Part shown: in pieces, positions 1 through 9,632 of the stretch
Layout: every line of letters begins with the position of its first letter
Position numbering within the stretch: position 1 is the stretch's first letter
Assembly: GCA_016785225.1 (NCBI GenBank)
Contig: JAFBJZ010000635.1
Span: forward strand, 4,507,501 to 4,571,500
Reading direction: 5' to 3'
DNA: 64,000 nucleotides
Source of the DNA: Psettodes erumei
Taxonomy: Eukaryota > Chordata > Actinopteri > Pleuronectiformes > Psettodidae
Position numbers and translations under genes: made by a program
Notes under the pieces: generated by a model
The model's input: only the letters and a program-made list of their open reading frames with translations
Told to the model about the DNA's origin: nothing
Database searches by the model: none

Positions 1-255
1 GATAATGGTTTTAATAAAATCCTCACCGTATCCATCCTCTGCGGCAGGACTATTGATCTGCACCGCTCAGGTTAATGAGCTCCCTGTAAAAAAAAAAATA
101 AATTAAATAACAAAAACCCAACTGTGGGGAATCACACACAAACTCTCCACAACAACCCGCCTTCACCACGAAGACAAACAGGAAGCCATCGCTTCATACT
201 CGTGCACACAGCTGTAATTTGGCAGCATTAATTAGACACAAAAGTGAAGGGCGGC

Positions 256-289
256 TGTGTGTGTGTGTGTGTCTGTGTGTGTGTGTGTG
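256..289. repeat. (GT)n microsatellite
   Basis: GT dinucleotide array of about 34 bp with one TC interruption at 272-273. The 190-255 stretch before it is unremarkable. Confidence 0.97.
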
Positions 290-368
290 CGTCTGTTTGT
301 GTTGCTCGTAGCGCACGTCTGCACGCGCGGCAGCTGCAGAGGTTTTAAAAGTTGAGCGTGAGTCACCG

Positions 369-480
369 ATGAGTCTGGCTTTCGTTAGCGACCCGGGCCC
401 GGAGCCGTCGCAGCTGTCGGGGCCGGACCAGAACCGGGCCAGACAGGAAGCGCGAGGCCGTAAAAAGCAGCCGGAGCAAC
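369..480. other. GC-rich segment, no gene recognised
   Basis: A CpG-containing GC-rich stretch that gives a plus-strand open frame from an ATG at 369. The frame has Gly/Pro/Gln-rich composition and then runs into a poly-A tract (491-506, Lys codons) and a GT array (Cys-Val codons). I see no splice donor that would end it sensibly, so I treat it as non-coding. Confidence 0.5.
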
Positions 481-581
481 AAGGGAGCACAAAAAAAAAA
501 AAAAAATCAAGGAGATTTATCCGGCTCTGTCGTCTGTTCTCCAAAAACAATTCAGGAAAAAGACACATTCCTACTCGGGGG

Positions 582-620
582 GTGTGTTTGTGTGTGTGTG
601 TGTGTGTGTGGGGGGGGGGG
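582..620. repeat. (GT)n followed by G10 run
   Basis: GT array at 582-610 running directly into a G homopolymer at 610-620. Confidence 0.97.
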
Positions 621-664
621 TTGTCATGGATGCGCACAAACTCAGATTCTGGTTCCTCAGCCCG

Positions 665-705
665 CTCTGTGATTGGCACGCAGCACGGCGTCAATCATTA
701 GCGCA
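665..705. promoter_or_regulatory. CNE candidate, weak
   Basis: Short block with an inverted CCAAT-type GATTGGC at 671-677 and TCAATCATTAG at 691-701, a homeodomain-like pair. It is isolated between G-rich repeats. Confidence 0.15.
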
Positions 706-793
706 CCGGGGGGGTCGAAAACAGATGGTCGGAGGGGAGGGGAGGCTTCGAGGAGGGAAGATGAGTCAGGTTGTTGAGAGTTGGTGCAGATTG

Positions 794-794
<1 letters not shown>

Positions 795-830
<36 letters not shown>

Positions 831-857
831 TGGGGGGGGGCACACACACACACACAC
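795..857. repeat. (GT)n - G9 - (CA)n compound inverted array
   Basis: GT array at 795-829, a C/T step, nine G at 832-840, then a CA array at 841-857. The two dinucleotide arms are reverse complements, so each strand can fold on itself. Confidence 0.95.
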
Positions 858-1007
858 TAAAGGAAACTTTTTTTTTTCTTTCTTCTCCTCGCTCCTTCTC
901 CGACATCCTGTCAGACCGTGACAGTTTGGTGTGGGGGGAGGTCGGCAGGCCCTGTTCCAGTTCTTCTGAGTAACTTTTTTTTTTCCATACTGACTTTTAA
1001 TACCCCC

Positions 1008-1034
1008 CACACACACACACACACACACACACAC
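1008..1034. repeat. (CA)n microsatellite
   Basis: CA array preceded by a short C-run. Confidence 0.97.
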
Positions 1035-1162
1035 CAGCAACATCATGTTCCAGCCAAAATTATGGTTGAATCATGAATCAAGATATCATCAAAGTGCCAC
1101 GGCCACTTCAGAACTGCACTTAGCCCCCTGGTTCTGGTTCTGGGCAGCGAGAGAGGAGGAAT

Positions 1163-1208
1163 GGAGGTGGGGTGGGGGTGGGTGGGTGGTGGTCATGGGG
1201 TGGGGGGG
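1163..1208 (+). other. G-quadruplex motif
   Basis: Four G-runs at 1169-1172, 1174-1178, 1180-1182 and 1184-1186 are separated by single T residues. That is the loop arrangement known to give very stable parallel quadruplexes. More G-runs follow to 1208. Confidence 0.8.
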
Positions 1209-1359
1209 TTCATTTGCCAGCTGATCTGATCTGAGACTGATTACGGGGATAAATGTTCAGTATTATGCTGCCACTGCCCTGGGAGAGCTTTGAGAGTAAT
1301 CCAAATTCTCCGAAAAAAAAATCAATTTCCAAAATGAGGAATGAGTCAATAAAGCCGGA

Positions 1360-1625
1360 GTTATGTGACACTTTGGATCGGCCTCCGGGCCGGAGGAGCT
1401 CCAGGAGAATGCGGCCCACGGCCGAGCCGACGGAGGCGAGACCGGACCCGAGTATCGATCGGCGGAGTCTCGCGCCGTGACCGCGTGCTTGCGATTTCGC
1501 CGCCGCCTCCTCGGCGCTCGCTCTTTCTCGACAGGAGAACTCTCTGGAAGTCTGTCGACCTGACTCATAGATCTGCAACCTGCGATTCAAGGAGCCGGCT
1601 CGGATCAATGGCTGAGAGAGAGTGT
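1360..1625. other. CpG-rich stretch, no gene recognised
   Basis: CpG-dense sequence open in several frames on both strands. None of the translations resembles a protein I know and no good splice pair brackets it. A CpG-island promoter cannot be excluded. Confidence 0.4.
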
Positions 1626-1766
1626 GTGCTCCAGGGGGTTGTTCAGTACCATAATATAAAACACACAAATGAGTCCATAAAGTTTGCACGTTTGTTTGCT
1701 GATGATGATGAAGATTTGAGGAAGACAGGGCGACTTCATCAGTCTGACAGGAGTTTTATTTTATAC

Positions 1767-1790
1767 TGTATATATATATATATTTATATA
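1767..1790. repeat. (TA)n microsatellite
   Basis: TA array with one extra T around 1783. Confidence 0.95.
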
Positions 1791-2004
1791 CACGTCAACT
1801 CCTGAAGAACAAATGTACTCGTTGTGCCATGTATTTTTGTTTTACGGGACGAAGACATCAAGAACCTTCCAGAAACTGCACAACTAGGGGTTGACAGCGA
1901 TAAACAGCGGGGGCGTGGGAGTCAGAGACGTCGGTATCAGGAAGGACAACCTGCAAGACAGTGGGAGGGGCTAAACGCAAAGCAAAGAGTAGTCGCAGTC
2001 TATC

Positions 2005-2075
2005 CTGCGGGGGACATGAACGTCTGGAGATGAATTTCCTCTGAAGGCCACAGAGATGTTTCACTTTCAGGCTAA
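2005..2075 (+). repeat. degenerate dispersed teleost repeat fragment
   Basis: GACATGAACGTCTG, GAATTTC and AGATGTTTCACTTT occur in this order. This matches, with changes, a dispersed repeat common in percomorph introns that I recall as having GACATGAATGTCTG, AAATTTCATGG and GAGATATTTCACT blocks. The match is from memory and no alignment was run. The 1824-2004 sequence upstream has no recognisable gene. Confidence 0.4.
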
Positions 2076-2109
2076 TCCATGTCAAGGGTCTGAGATGTTT
2101 GTGAGCTGT

Positions 2110-2580
2110 TGTCTCATTAAGTGCGTCTGTCCTCGCGGCGAGACACAACGTCTCCTCGTCTCCGCTCGGTCAGGTGTGACCGTCTGCTGTGGGATTATCC
2201 TCTGAGGACAGTCACCGTCGAGCGAGCGCAGAAACAAACTGTAATGGATCAGATTTTAACAGGGATCAAAAGTCTGAGGCACCGGATTTGTTGTTTTTTT
2301 TTTGTTTTGCTGCAATTTGGTCCAAACTTTTGGGATTTAACCCCCCGTTTTAATCCCTCTCCGGCCCGGTGGACCACAGTCTGAGGCGATCGAGGCTTCG
2401 ATCGGGACGCGGGACGGAGACGGAGCGTCTCGCTGTGTTCAGGCGGAGACGACAGTCGGTGTTAAGTGCTAAATGAAAATAGCTGCTTGATAGATGATGT
2501 GGTTTCAACAGCAGCCGCCATTACGGCTTCATCTATCACGGTGGACCGGGGGTGCTCCTGTAGGGTCCATTACTCGCAAT
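2110..2580. other. unique sequence, nothing recognised
   Basis: Mixed-composition sequence with no gene, no repeat beyond short T-runs and no clear regulatory block. Confidence 0.5.
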
Positions 2581-2588
2581 GAGACTGA

Positions 2589-2589
<1 letters not shown>

Positions 2590-2634
<45 letters not shown>

Positions 2635-2661
2635 TACACACACAGACACACACACACACAT
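2590..2661. repeat. (CA)n microsatellite, long
   Basis: CA array of about 72 bp with TACATA and AG interruptions near its 3' end. It is the first of four arrays in 570 bp. Confidence 0.97.
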
Positions 2662-2777
2662 AAGGAAGAACTGGTTGAAAGCTTCAGAAATGTGCAGCCC
2701 TCTGGAGAGGAGAGCGCAGGCGTCTTATGACTTAATGTATTCTGAAGGATTGAACAAGACGGAGTAATACTTTTATG

Positions 2778-2779
<2 letters not shown>

Positions 2780-2820
<41 letters not shown>

Positions 2821-2855
2821 CATGCCACCCCCCCACCCATCCCTCCACCCCCCCC
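2780..2855. repeat. (GT)20 plus C-rich tract
   Basis: GT array at 2780-2819 followed by a C-rich tract at 2827-2855. Confidence 0.97.
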
Positions 2856-2957
2856 GAACAGTTCCCTTCAGCTGCTCACCCAAGACGATGAAACTCTGAC
2901 AGTCCACAGCAAAAAAAAAACGACGTCAAGTGTTGAGCAGCGCATCGCTGCTGTCTG

Positions 2958-2958
<1 letters not shown>

Positions 2959-3001
<43 letters not shown>
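2959..3001. repeat. (GT)n microsatellite
   Basis: Uninterrupted GT array of about 43 bp. Confidence 0.97.
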
Positions 3002-3003
<2 letters not shown>

Positions 3004-3122
3004 ATGCACAGAAGTGTGTGTGATGCAGCCTGTCTGCCCAGCAGCTCGGTCGGTTTTTCTCTGCAACACTTGTGACATGACAGTTCGTAACAAGCAGGAT
3101 GAAGCGACGCTGACACCACGCC

Positions 3123-3155
3123 TCACACACACACACACACACACAAACACACACA
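3123..3155. repeat. (CA)n microsatellite
   Basis: CA array with one AA step. It is opposite in orientation to the two GT arrays before it. Confidence 0.97.
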
Positions 3156-3179
3156 TGTCAACTAGACAAGCGAGAAAAT

Positions 3180-3660
3180 AAAAAGCCGCGCTGGTTTATG
3201 AGCTGGATTTATTGATGGTGAGCGGCTGTAAATCGTATTGATCATCGTAGGAAGTTTAGTTTCTGAAAGTTTCAGCTCTCTGACCGAACAACCTCATTCG
3301 TCGTCACATCCTCCTCAGGGAATAAAGGAAAACACGTCCCGCACAGATTACGTTTAAATGCAAATAATCTGCATCGTAGATTTAACTACTTCAACTAATA
3401 TAATCCCTCAGATTTCAGATTTGCTGACACTAGTTAACCAACGACGGCGGCGAAGGCAGGAGAGCCTCGCGGATTCGTCGATAATAGCAACAAGAAAAGA
3501 AAAGAAATCGTTGCTACAATGATAAATTCATCATCATCCATGTCTTGCAGCGGTAAGACTGGAGTTATGATCAAACCTTTTTCTTCTTCAAACGCTCTCG
3601 CTTTCATCCCGCGTGTGCGCGCGCGCCGAGATTACACAATCTGAATCCTGCAGCCACGAA
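3180..3660. other. AT-leaning unique sequence with one octamer
   Basis: No gene. It contains a consensus octamer ATGCAAAT at 3358-3365 and a (GC)n-rich alternating purine-pyrimidine patch at 3611-3627. Confidence 0.4.
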
Positions 3661-3868
3661 GACTTATAAAAGAGACTGTAGGTTCACGGGGAGAGTTGTG
3701 TTGGGTTGTTGTGTGCGAATCGATGTAATTAATGGTTTATTTTGTGTAACTATTTGATGATATACTGTACGTGTTCCTGAAAGTTTCGTCTGGATCGCAC
3801 GTCTTGCGTAAATGCGTTAATGGCGGGGCAGCTGCTGTGCGTTAATTGTCGCGCACTAATCGTCGCGT
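3661..3868. promoter_or_regulatory. CNE candidate with TATA-like box
   Basis: CTTATAAAAG at 3663-3672 matches a TATA box. Downstream at 3718-3868 is an AT-rich block with GTAATTAAT, GCGTTAATGGC, CGTTAATTG and CACTAATCG, several homeodomain-type cores in 150 bp. No open frame starts downstream, so the TATA match may be chance. Confidence 0.28.
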
Positions 3869-5380
3869 GCGGGGTTGGAGGACGTAACCGCCTGAGCGGC
3901 GGGACGTCTCCGATACGTTTGTTCTCTCCGCAAAGTCGCTTTTGCTTTTAAAAAAAACGACAACAACCCCCTGCCGTCGCTGCGCCGCGACACTCCAGCT
4001 GAGAAAGCGTGGAAAAAACGCCAAACGCAAAAGGAAGGCGGATAAAGCGCGAGCGTCCTGTACAGCATTACGAAGGCCGCCATGAGGAAATGTCGGCGCG
4101 CGCGGGGTAATGATGTAAGACTCTGTAATCTTATCTGAGGAAAACACTGGGACCGCGGGCGCTTTCCTGCCGCGTTTTCCCACTTGTTATCCGTCCTCTG
4201 AACGCTGTATTATTTACTTGAAATGTGCGAGCGCTTAAGAGTCACCCCCGGGATAAAGGTCGCCCGCTCTGCTCCTTTCTCCTTTTTCTTTCTCGTCTTG
4301 GAGAAAGCCGAGTCTCGCCCGTCACCCGCCACCTGTCGCCCAGACATTGTTCGTTAATGCGACGTTTCCGTTGGCTCCTCGACCACTGGCGTCCTCTCAA
4401 TGAGTTTTAAATTACCTCCAAGTCCCAATCGCTCATCTCGTGGAAGGAGAGGCGCCTTTTCTCTGCCAGGACTCCTGTCTTTTCTCCGCATTATTATTAT
4501 TATTGTGGGGGGGGGCGTCACAACCCAGTTAACATCTTTTATGAGTCGACACCGTATCAGATGGATTGTGATCCGAGTCCGAGCCCCTCGGAGAGACCCG
4601 TGACCCTCCTGATGCCGGGGAATTCATTTCAAATCTTTCACACCTCAGTGCAGACCTTTGTGGACCATGATACCTTTGGTGCTTGAAGGCAACTGTTGGG
4701 ACAACTTCAAAATTCACCGGTGGCATTGAGTTTTCATGTGCCACGCCTCAGTGCTCCCTTCAACTACTGATCGTCTGCGTAGCATCAACAAAACATCAAT
4801 CAGCTCAATCTGAGGTTTTCTTACTCAGAGAAAATGGACATATCCATTAAGATCAGGAAATCCAAACCCACTTCCTCAGGTTGAGGAGCACACATGTGGA
4901 ATATTACTTCAGTTTCTTTTAAGAAACATTTTTTGCGAGGAACATGGGATGAGGTTTGAGGTTGTTTACAGAAGACATGAGATACGCTTTGTCAGTCTTG
5001 GGGGTTGGACCTTCCTGCTGTGACAGGACATGTTTCCATCAATCTGATGCGCCTGTAACGTTTGTTCTCCGGTAAACGTGGATGAAACACTCACGACAAC
5101 AGCCTCGCCTGTCGCCGTCATTCCTCCAGAGCTGGCTCCAAATCTGATCTCCCCCGAGGCGCGTTAACAACTGATCCTCGATCAGCGGCGGGCTGACGTG
5201 AACGCACATTATGATACTCTTTACTTTGAAAGCTCTCCCTGTGGGATCCATAATCTGCCCCCCCCCCCTTTTCCACTTTCCTTATCACATAAAACGAAAA
5301 GTGAACCCAGGAGAGGCCCGAGTCGCGTGAACGCTGATTCTCCCGTCGGCAGGTGAGCGCACAACTCCGCAAGTCGCCAA
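3869..5380. other. unique sequence, no gene recognised
   Basis: Contains short open frames on both strands but no convincing exon. A GTAATCTTATCTGA block (homeodomain plus GATA core) lies near 4126-4139. C-runs occur at 5258-5268. A minus-strand segment around 5090-5187 has a GTGAGT donor and a Leu/Asp-rich frame, but two frames are equally open there. Confidence 0.4.
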
Positions 5381-5382
5381 AC

Positions 5383-5406
5383 ATTTGCATGCAAATTCAT
5401 GCAAAG
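5383..5406. promoter_or_regulatory. palindromic double octamer (POU site) plus third near-octamer
   Basis: ATTTGCATGCAAAT at 5383-5396 is a perfect 14-bp palindrome made of two consensus octamers on opposite strands that overlap by two bases. ATGCAAAG follows at 5399-5406, one base off the octamer. POU-family factors bind octamers and can dimerise on overlapping half-sites. Whether this one is used is inference. Confidence 0.5.
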
Positions 5407-5549
5407 AGGCACATCGCTCACGTCGTTCACAGCAGCTGCTGGAAGCAACAAGTGGGATCATATTTTCCCTGGGTAGGTGTGATTATGAAGTATTATGAAG
5501 TATTTCTCACGGGCCCTCTGTCATGAAGGGGCTGGGGTGCTGCAGGAAA

Positions 5550-5625
5550 AACGTTTCCTGATGAACTCTTTATTGAAATGGAAAATTGCGCTGATAATGG
5601 TTTCCAATAGATTTCCCATCGCGGT
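5550..5625. promoter_or_regulatory. CNE candidate
   Basis: Low-CpG block with TTTATTGAAATGG and CTGATAATGG embedded in GC-richer sequence. A tandem 10-mer (ATTATGAAGT twice) lies just upstream at about 5482-5503. Confidence 0.25.
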
Positions 5626-5930
5626 CTGGGCGAGCAGCGCGCCGATCTGTCGCGGAGCGTGACGCCAGACGGATTGGGCCGCCGCTCTCATGCCTTTTAT
5701 GCTCGATTGCCACGTTTCCCGCCGTCTGGAAACCCTCGCAGCAAATCGACAGAGCGAGAAACGGAGTGACTGATGAGGAGGACGGTGTCGCTTCTCAGCC
5801 TTTAAAGAGAGTCGCAAGAAAACTGGATATTACGGTGAGGATGCAACCACAGAGCTAAAAAAAAAAATGGATGTAGGAGCTGGAGCGGATCTGACCGCTG
5901 AGAACGATATGTGATCGAAATGATCGCCGG

Positions 5931-6222
5931 TAGCTGTGCTACCTGTCCATCACGAGTTAGCCACGCCCCCAAAACACCCCCTCTCCTCTGAATGGATCCT
6001 AATTTACAAAGTGAACATCATGTTGTGTTGAAGAAGAGCTGAAACTAGCGACTGAGACAAAACTATCAACTATAAACTCAGTATGAAAATGTTTCCTGAC
6101 GTCATAAATCATTTTCTCATTGACTTCCATACAAACCAACCAGTGGAGTCGCCCCCTGGTGGTCGTTCGGTAGAAGACGGGTTTATGGCACAAACTGCAC
6201 TGGCTTCATTTTTCAGATTCAT
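5931..6222 (+). mobile_element. dispersed percomorph repeat copy carrying a CTCF-like core
   Basis: The block order is: a CACGAGTTAGCCACGCCC segment, AACATCATG..TTGAAGAAGA, GAAACTAGCGACTGAGAC, AAAATGTTTCCTGACGTC, ATTTTCTCATTGACTTCCAT, GTGGAGTCGCCCCCTGG, then a closing TGGCTTCATTTTTCAGA. I recognise this as a divergent copy of a non-coding repeat frequent in percomorph introns and UTRs. It has no coding capacity. CGCCCCCTGGTGG at 6150-6162 equals the CTCF core on the minus strand. The family match is from memory. Confidence 0.6.
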
Positions 6223-6377
6223 ACACTATATCTAATTTTTTTCCTCGTCTTCGTCAAGCAGGTGCAATCATTTCTCCTCCTCTGAAGACCAAAGCCTCAC
6301 AGCTTTTTTTTTAAACTTCTTTTCTCAACGCTCTCTATCGACAACTCTGGGAGGAAGAAGTGTCTTGATCTTTTAGC

Positions 6378-6425
6378 GGGAGAGAGAGAGTGAGAGAGAG
6401 AGAGAAAAAAAAGAAAGAGAGAGTT
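6378..6425. repeat. GA-rich polypurine tract
   Basis: (GA)n with an A8 run in the middle, purine-only except for one T. It could form a triplex. A second purine-rich stretch follows at 6547-6605. Confidence 0.9.
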
Positions 6426-6675
6426 TCTTTTCTCCGAGCTTCAATCCGTTGAGTCAGTATCCCCGCGGCCGTCTGCATAGCCCCGGGTGGTGGTAGGAGG
6501 ACGGGGCTTAAAAAGCATCAGACGGCAGCCCTGTGGAATTAATCAACGGGAAGGAGGGAAGGAGGGAGCGGGACGGAGAGATCAGAGGAGGAGAAGGAAA
6601 GAGGAGCTGGGCGTGAACTGGATCAGATGATGTGCGGTCAGGGGTCTCAGACTTCCGGACTCCGCCGCAGACGCG

Positions 6676-6723
6676 ATGTCGTTTAATGACGTAGAACAAA
6701 TTCACACCGTGAATCTCATAAAC
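6676..6723 (+). other. possible short first coding exon
   Basis: An ATG at 6676 opens a 16-codon frame (starts MSFNDVEQIH) that ends exactly at a GTGAGT donor at 6724. Upstream is purine-rich and then GC-rich. The frame is short, no promoter is evident and no partner exon was found, so chance is the likelier explanation. Confidence 0.12.
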
Positions 6724-6779
6724 GTGAGTTGGGTAGTCGGGGATATTTGTTGTGCACATTGACTTTTTAAACTTTTTTT

Positions 6780-8280
6780 TTCTACGCTTAATTGCCTGAC
6801 ATCTTATTGAAGCATAATGTCTTTATTGTGTGTTTATTTTTATTATTAAAACATTTTTAAAAAAAGGTTTGCTGTATTAACAGAAGGAACCCGTCACTTT
6901 GGCTCAGAACCGCCTGAAACAGCTGGTAAAACATGGAGTTGTTTTATTTAACGCAGGAAATCGTTGCAGTTTCCAGGTCACCGCCCTCGTTTGGACCTGT
7001 CCCGCAGGTTTCTGTTGCTCGCTAACCGACGGACCACACCTGGTGCTGGACGGGGCTCATTAACGCAGGAAAAGTCACATCTGGTCCGACGGCAGAGGAG
7101 TGGAAATAACAGGCAGTCGTTTCCTGCCGGCGGCTGAGTCAGACGACAATGTGCGACGTCCCGGGCGATGCAGCAACATCTGTGTGTCATCTGCATCACC
7201 ATAAAACAGCAGGAAACGTGTAACAAGAGAGGCCGGGCTTCTTACTGAAGCCATTCAAGTCTCATTTTGTGCAAATTCTTGATTATTTTCCCGTGAAAGT
7301 TTTGCCGTCCCGTTTGCCTCATCGGCATTTTTAAAGCCCATAGACACTGTACTTCATAAGCCGGATCTGCCTCTGGTGTTGACACACCGGTGAGACGACC
7401 CGTTTCCCAATGAGCCGGTTCATCGTTCTGCCTCTGACGGTTTCAGATGTTTCATGATAAACCCTGCAGTTTTCCACAGAGCAGTTCTCTTCATACGAGT
7501 GGTTTTCATCCTTTCTTTCTTGCATGCTCGTGCACGAGGATGAAGGCCGTGACACGTTCACGCTACTCCACAGTTACGAAACGCGGTGATGTAACGGCGA
7601 AAGGCGGCTCCGCTCCGGGCAGATCCAGGTGTGACAGAACCGAACGAGTTTCGCAGAGAGGGTATTCGAATGCGGCCGCAGTCTCCGGACCAGATATTCT
7701 TGTTATTGGAGCGGTGCAGGGAACAAACGTGTACTTTAAAGAACGAGGAGGGAGAGGAGAGCCGGACCGGGCTGTGAACTGCACACAAGGGGGGTGGGGG
7801 CAGCGGCTGTGGAGGAGTTCTGGAGCTTTATAGGACATGAAGGCTGCAGGGGCTGTTGATTTACTTCTGCAGTGTACTTTGGGAAGTGCGGTGCCCACAC
7901 ACAGGAAAAAAAAAAAAAGAAGAAGAAGAAAAGGAAAGAACAGAAACAGATAAACTCTCCATGCACGGGGAAGGAGAGGAAAAAAAAGTAAATAAAGACA
8001 TCAAATTTACCGCTTTCGTGGTTACCGGAGATGAATCTGCAGCACGCTCCGTGACCTCACGCTGGGAGAGTGCAACGCCACCCCCACCCCCCAGGAGTGA
8101 AGCAGTTACAGACCTCTGGTGCTGGTCCGGCGTCGAGCGGAGGCGAAAAGCCGAGTCCCAGATATGATGATCAACCGTTGAGCTCGCAGCGAGCGGGACA
8201 CGAGGCGGTTTCCCTCTTCATTGGCTGCTGGGACAGAGAGAGCGAGCAGAGATGAACATTATTACTACTCTCTCTCTCTC
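6780..8280. other. unique sequence, no gene recognised
   Basis: AT-rich near 6770-6870 and CpG-richer from 7540 to 7800. Contains a poly-A/AAG purine tract at 7906-7935, a CCACCCCCACCCCCCA patch near 8079-8092 and CT repeats at 8269-8282. Open frames across it have no protein-like pattern. Confidence 0.4.
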
Positions 8281-8284
8281 TCCG

Positions 8285-8430
8285 TAACATAATATATAAC
8301 ATAATAAACCCGAGGACGGGCTTTATTATGTAATACATCATATCATGGCCGTTCAAAGCCTTACAGTCGTACACCGCTCCTGCATCGTCTGTGTCTTTAT
8401 CACCGGTCCAGTGATTAGATACACAAATCC
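8285..8430. promoter_or_regulatory. CNE candidate with 12-bp stem hairpin
   Basis: AT-rich block. CATAATAAACCC (8300-8311) pairs with GGGCTTTATTATG (8318-8330), a 12-bp stem with one bulged C and a 6-nt loop. CATCATATCATGG and GTGATTAGATAC follow. The stem is too short for a typical microRNA precursor. Confidence 0.3.
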
Positions 8431-8580
8431 CACACAGACATGCGTGACCTCTCCGATAACCTCCGGATAAGTGCAGGAAAAGAAAGATGACGATCCACGC
8501 GCTGAAGATGAAAATGGAAGTCCGACGATTTCCCCGTCATCTCGGCGTTTCATTACCGCTGATGAGACGGGCGAATCGAG

Positions 8581-8670
8581 CAGAACGTTCTGCTAAATGG
8601 ACTGGAATGGGTTCCACTCGGACAGAACTGCTGACATCTCACTGGGAATAATAGGCTGTTTCCCAAACGG
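8581..8670. promoter_or_regulatory. CNE candidate with AGAACGTTCT palindrome
   Basis: CAGAACGTTCTG at 8581-8592 is a perfect palindrome that fits the nGAAnnTTCn heat-shock unit pair. The third unit that functional elements usually need is not evident. CATCTCACTGGGAATAATAG follows. Confidence 0.22.
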
Positions 8671-8889
8671 GATCCAACGCTAACCCCATGTACACGTACA
8701 CATACGTCAGCAGATACCGATGGATTAAATATTCACCCGACACACTCGCACAAAATGCGCAGCCTTCGAAATTAGTTTTCACAAGTGGAGACTTGACAGC
8801 CTGCTGGAGAGACGACGCGTCATTATGTTGATGAGCTGTGAGGACTAAAAAAAAAGCCGTCGTGGTGACACATCTTTTACATTATGAGC

Positions 8890-9110
8890 CATCTTAGGCT
8901 GCGTGCAGATGCCCGCAGTCAAGTTTGTCGTGGAACTAATGGCGATCGGCGGATGAGTTCTGCCGCCGCCGCTGTTTGTCATCTCAGCCAGTGAAGGCTT
9001 CTCAAGACGAGCGGCTGCCGTCTGAATGCGTGGGACATTGATCACCGGTGCAACTAAATTGTTTTTCCACATAAATTCTCCCATTATGGAGCCAAGCTGC
9101 AGTAAAGGAG
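8890..9110. promoter_or_regulatory. CNE candidate, strong texture
   Basis: About 220 bp of unique sequence with TGGAACTAATGG, TTTGTCATCTCAGCC, GACATTGATCACC, CAACTAAATTG, ACATAAATTC and CCATTATGG (one base short of a CArG box). Frames on both strands are broken. This motif mix, in otherwise GC-rich DNA, is what vertebrate developmental enhancers look like. Confidence 0.38.
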
Positions 9111-9138
9111 AGAAGAGAGGCATCGAGCGGCGCTCGGG

Positions 9139-9225
9139 TTTTAGCGTCGGAACGATGCAAATTCAGAAAATGACTAATTTCGTGCAAACACGCAGTTGTT
9201 TTTCTGATGTGGCTGCAGGGGGACA
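9139..9225. promoter_or_regulatory. CNE candidate with octamer
   Basis: Contains ATGCAAAT at 9155-9162 followed by TGACTAATTTCG. It continues the cluster that starts at 8890. Confidence 0.3.
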
Positions 9226-9389
9226 AAACTGCCGTCGCGGCGGATCGGTGTTTACCTCGCCGCCGTCGACCTTTCACGTGCCTTCCGGCTGATACCTCTG
9301 AGAACGCCGCAGAGAGAAGCCTGTTAACGGGCAGAAAGTGCAGTTTATCATATGAGGGGCTGGGGGGGGGCTTGTTGTGCACGCAGGGA

Positions 9390-9475
9390 TCGGCGGTGAC
9401 TAATATGCACGATCCTCATTTTACATACAGCTCGGGCCCACATCGCCGATTAACTGCAGCAAACATGGGCCTGCA
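9390..9475. promoter_or_regulatory. CNE candidate
   Basis: GGTGACTAATATGCACGATC and CGATTAACTGCAGC in unique sequence, ending just before a GT array. Confidence 0.25.
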
Positions 9476-9483
9476 CTCTCACT

Positions 9484-9520
9484 GGTGTGTGTGTGTGTGT
9501 GTGTGTCAGTGTGTGTGTGT
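9484..9520. repeat. (GT)n microsatellite
   Basis: GT array with a CA interruption at 9507-9508. It is the first CA/GT array after a 6.3-kb gap. Confidence 0.97.
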
Positions 9521-9554
9521 TTACAGAATTCCCCCCCAAATATAGTGCAACTCT

Positions 9555-9632
9555 GCAACATCTCTAAGTTAATTAGTGGTGAGATTTCTATTAGAAATGC
9601 TGACCGCAGCAGGCAAACACTTGTTTGTGAGA
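9555..9632. promoter_or_regulatory. CNE candidate
   Basis: AAGTTAATTAGTGG and ATTTCTATTAGAAATGC (the latter contains the palindrome ATTTCTA..TAGAAAT). Followed by a T16 run at 9635-9650. Confidence 0.28.

Noticed and set aside
1210..1689. 159-codon minus-strand frame in CpG-rich DNA
   Set aside because: GC-rich DNA lacks stop codons. The translation has no recognisable pattern and ends in unrelated A/T-run sequence.
5090..5187. Exon-like minus-strand segment with a GTGAGT donor and Leu/Asp-rich frame
   Set aside because: Two frames are equally open and the acceptor is poor, so it is not better than chance.
7447..7898. Overlapping frames of 76-128 codons on both strands
   Set aside because: Frames on opposite strands are equally open, composition is that of CpG-rich DNA, and no splice sites bracket them.
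8300..8330. microRNA precursor
   Set aside because: The stem is only 12 bp. I found no longer hairpin around it and no known microRNA seed anywhere in the window.
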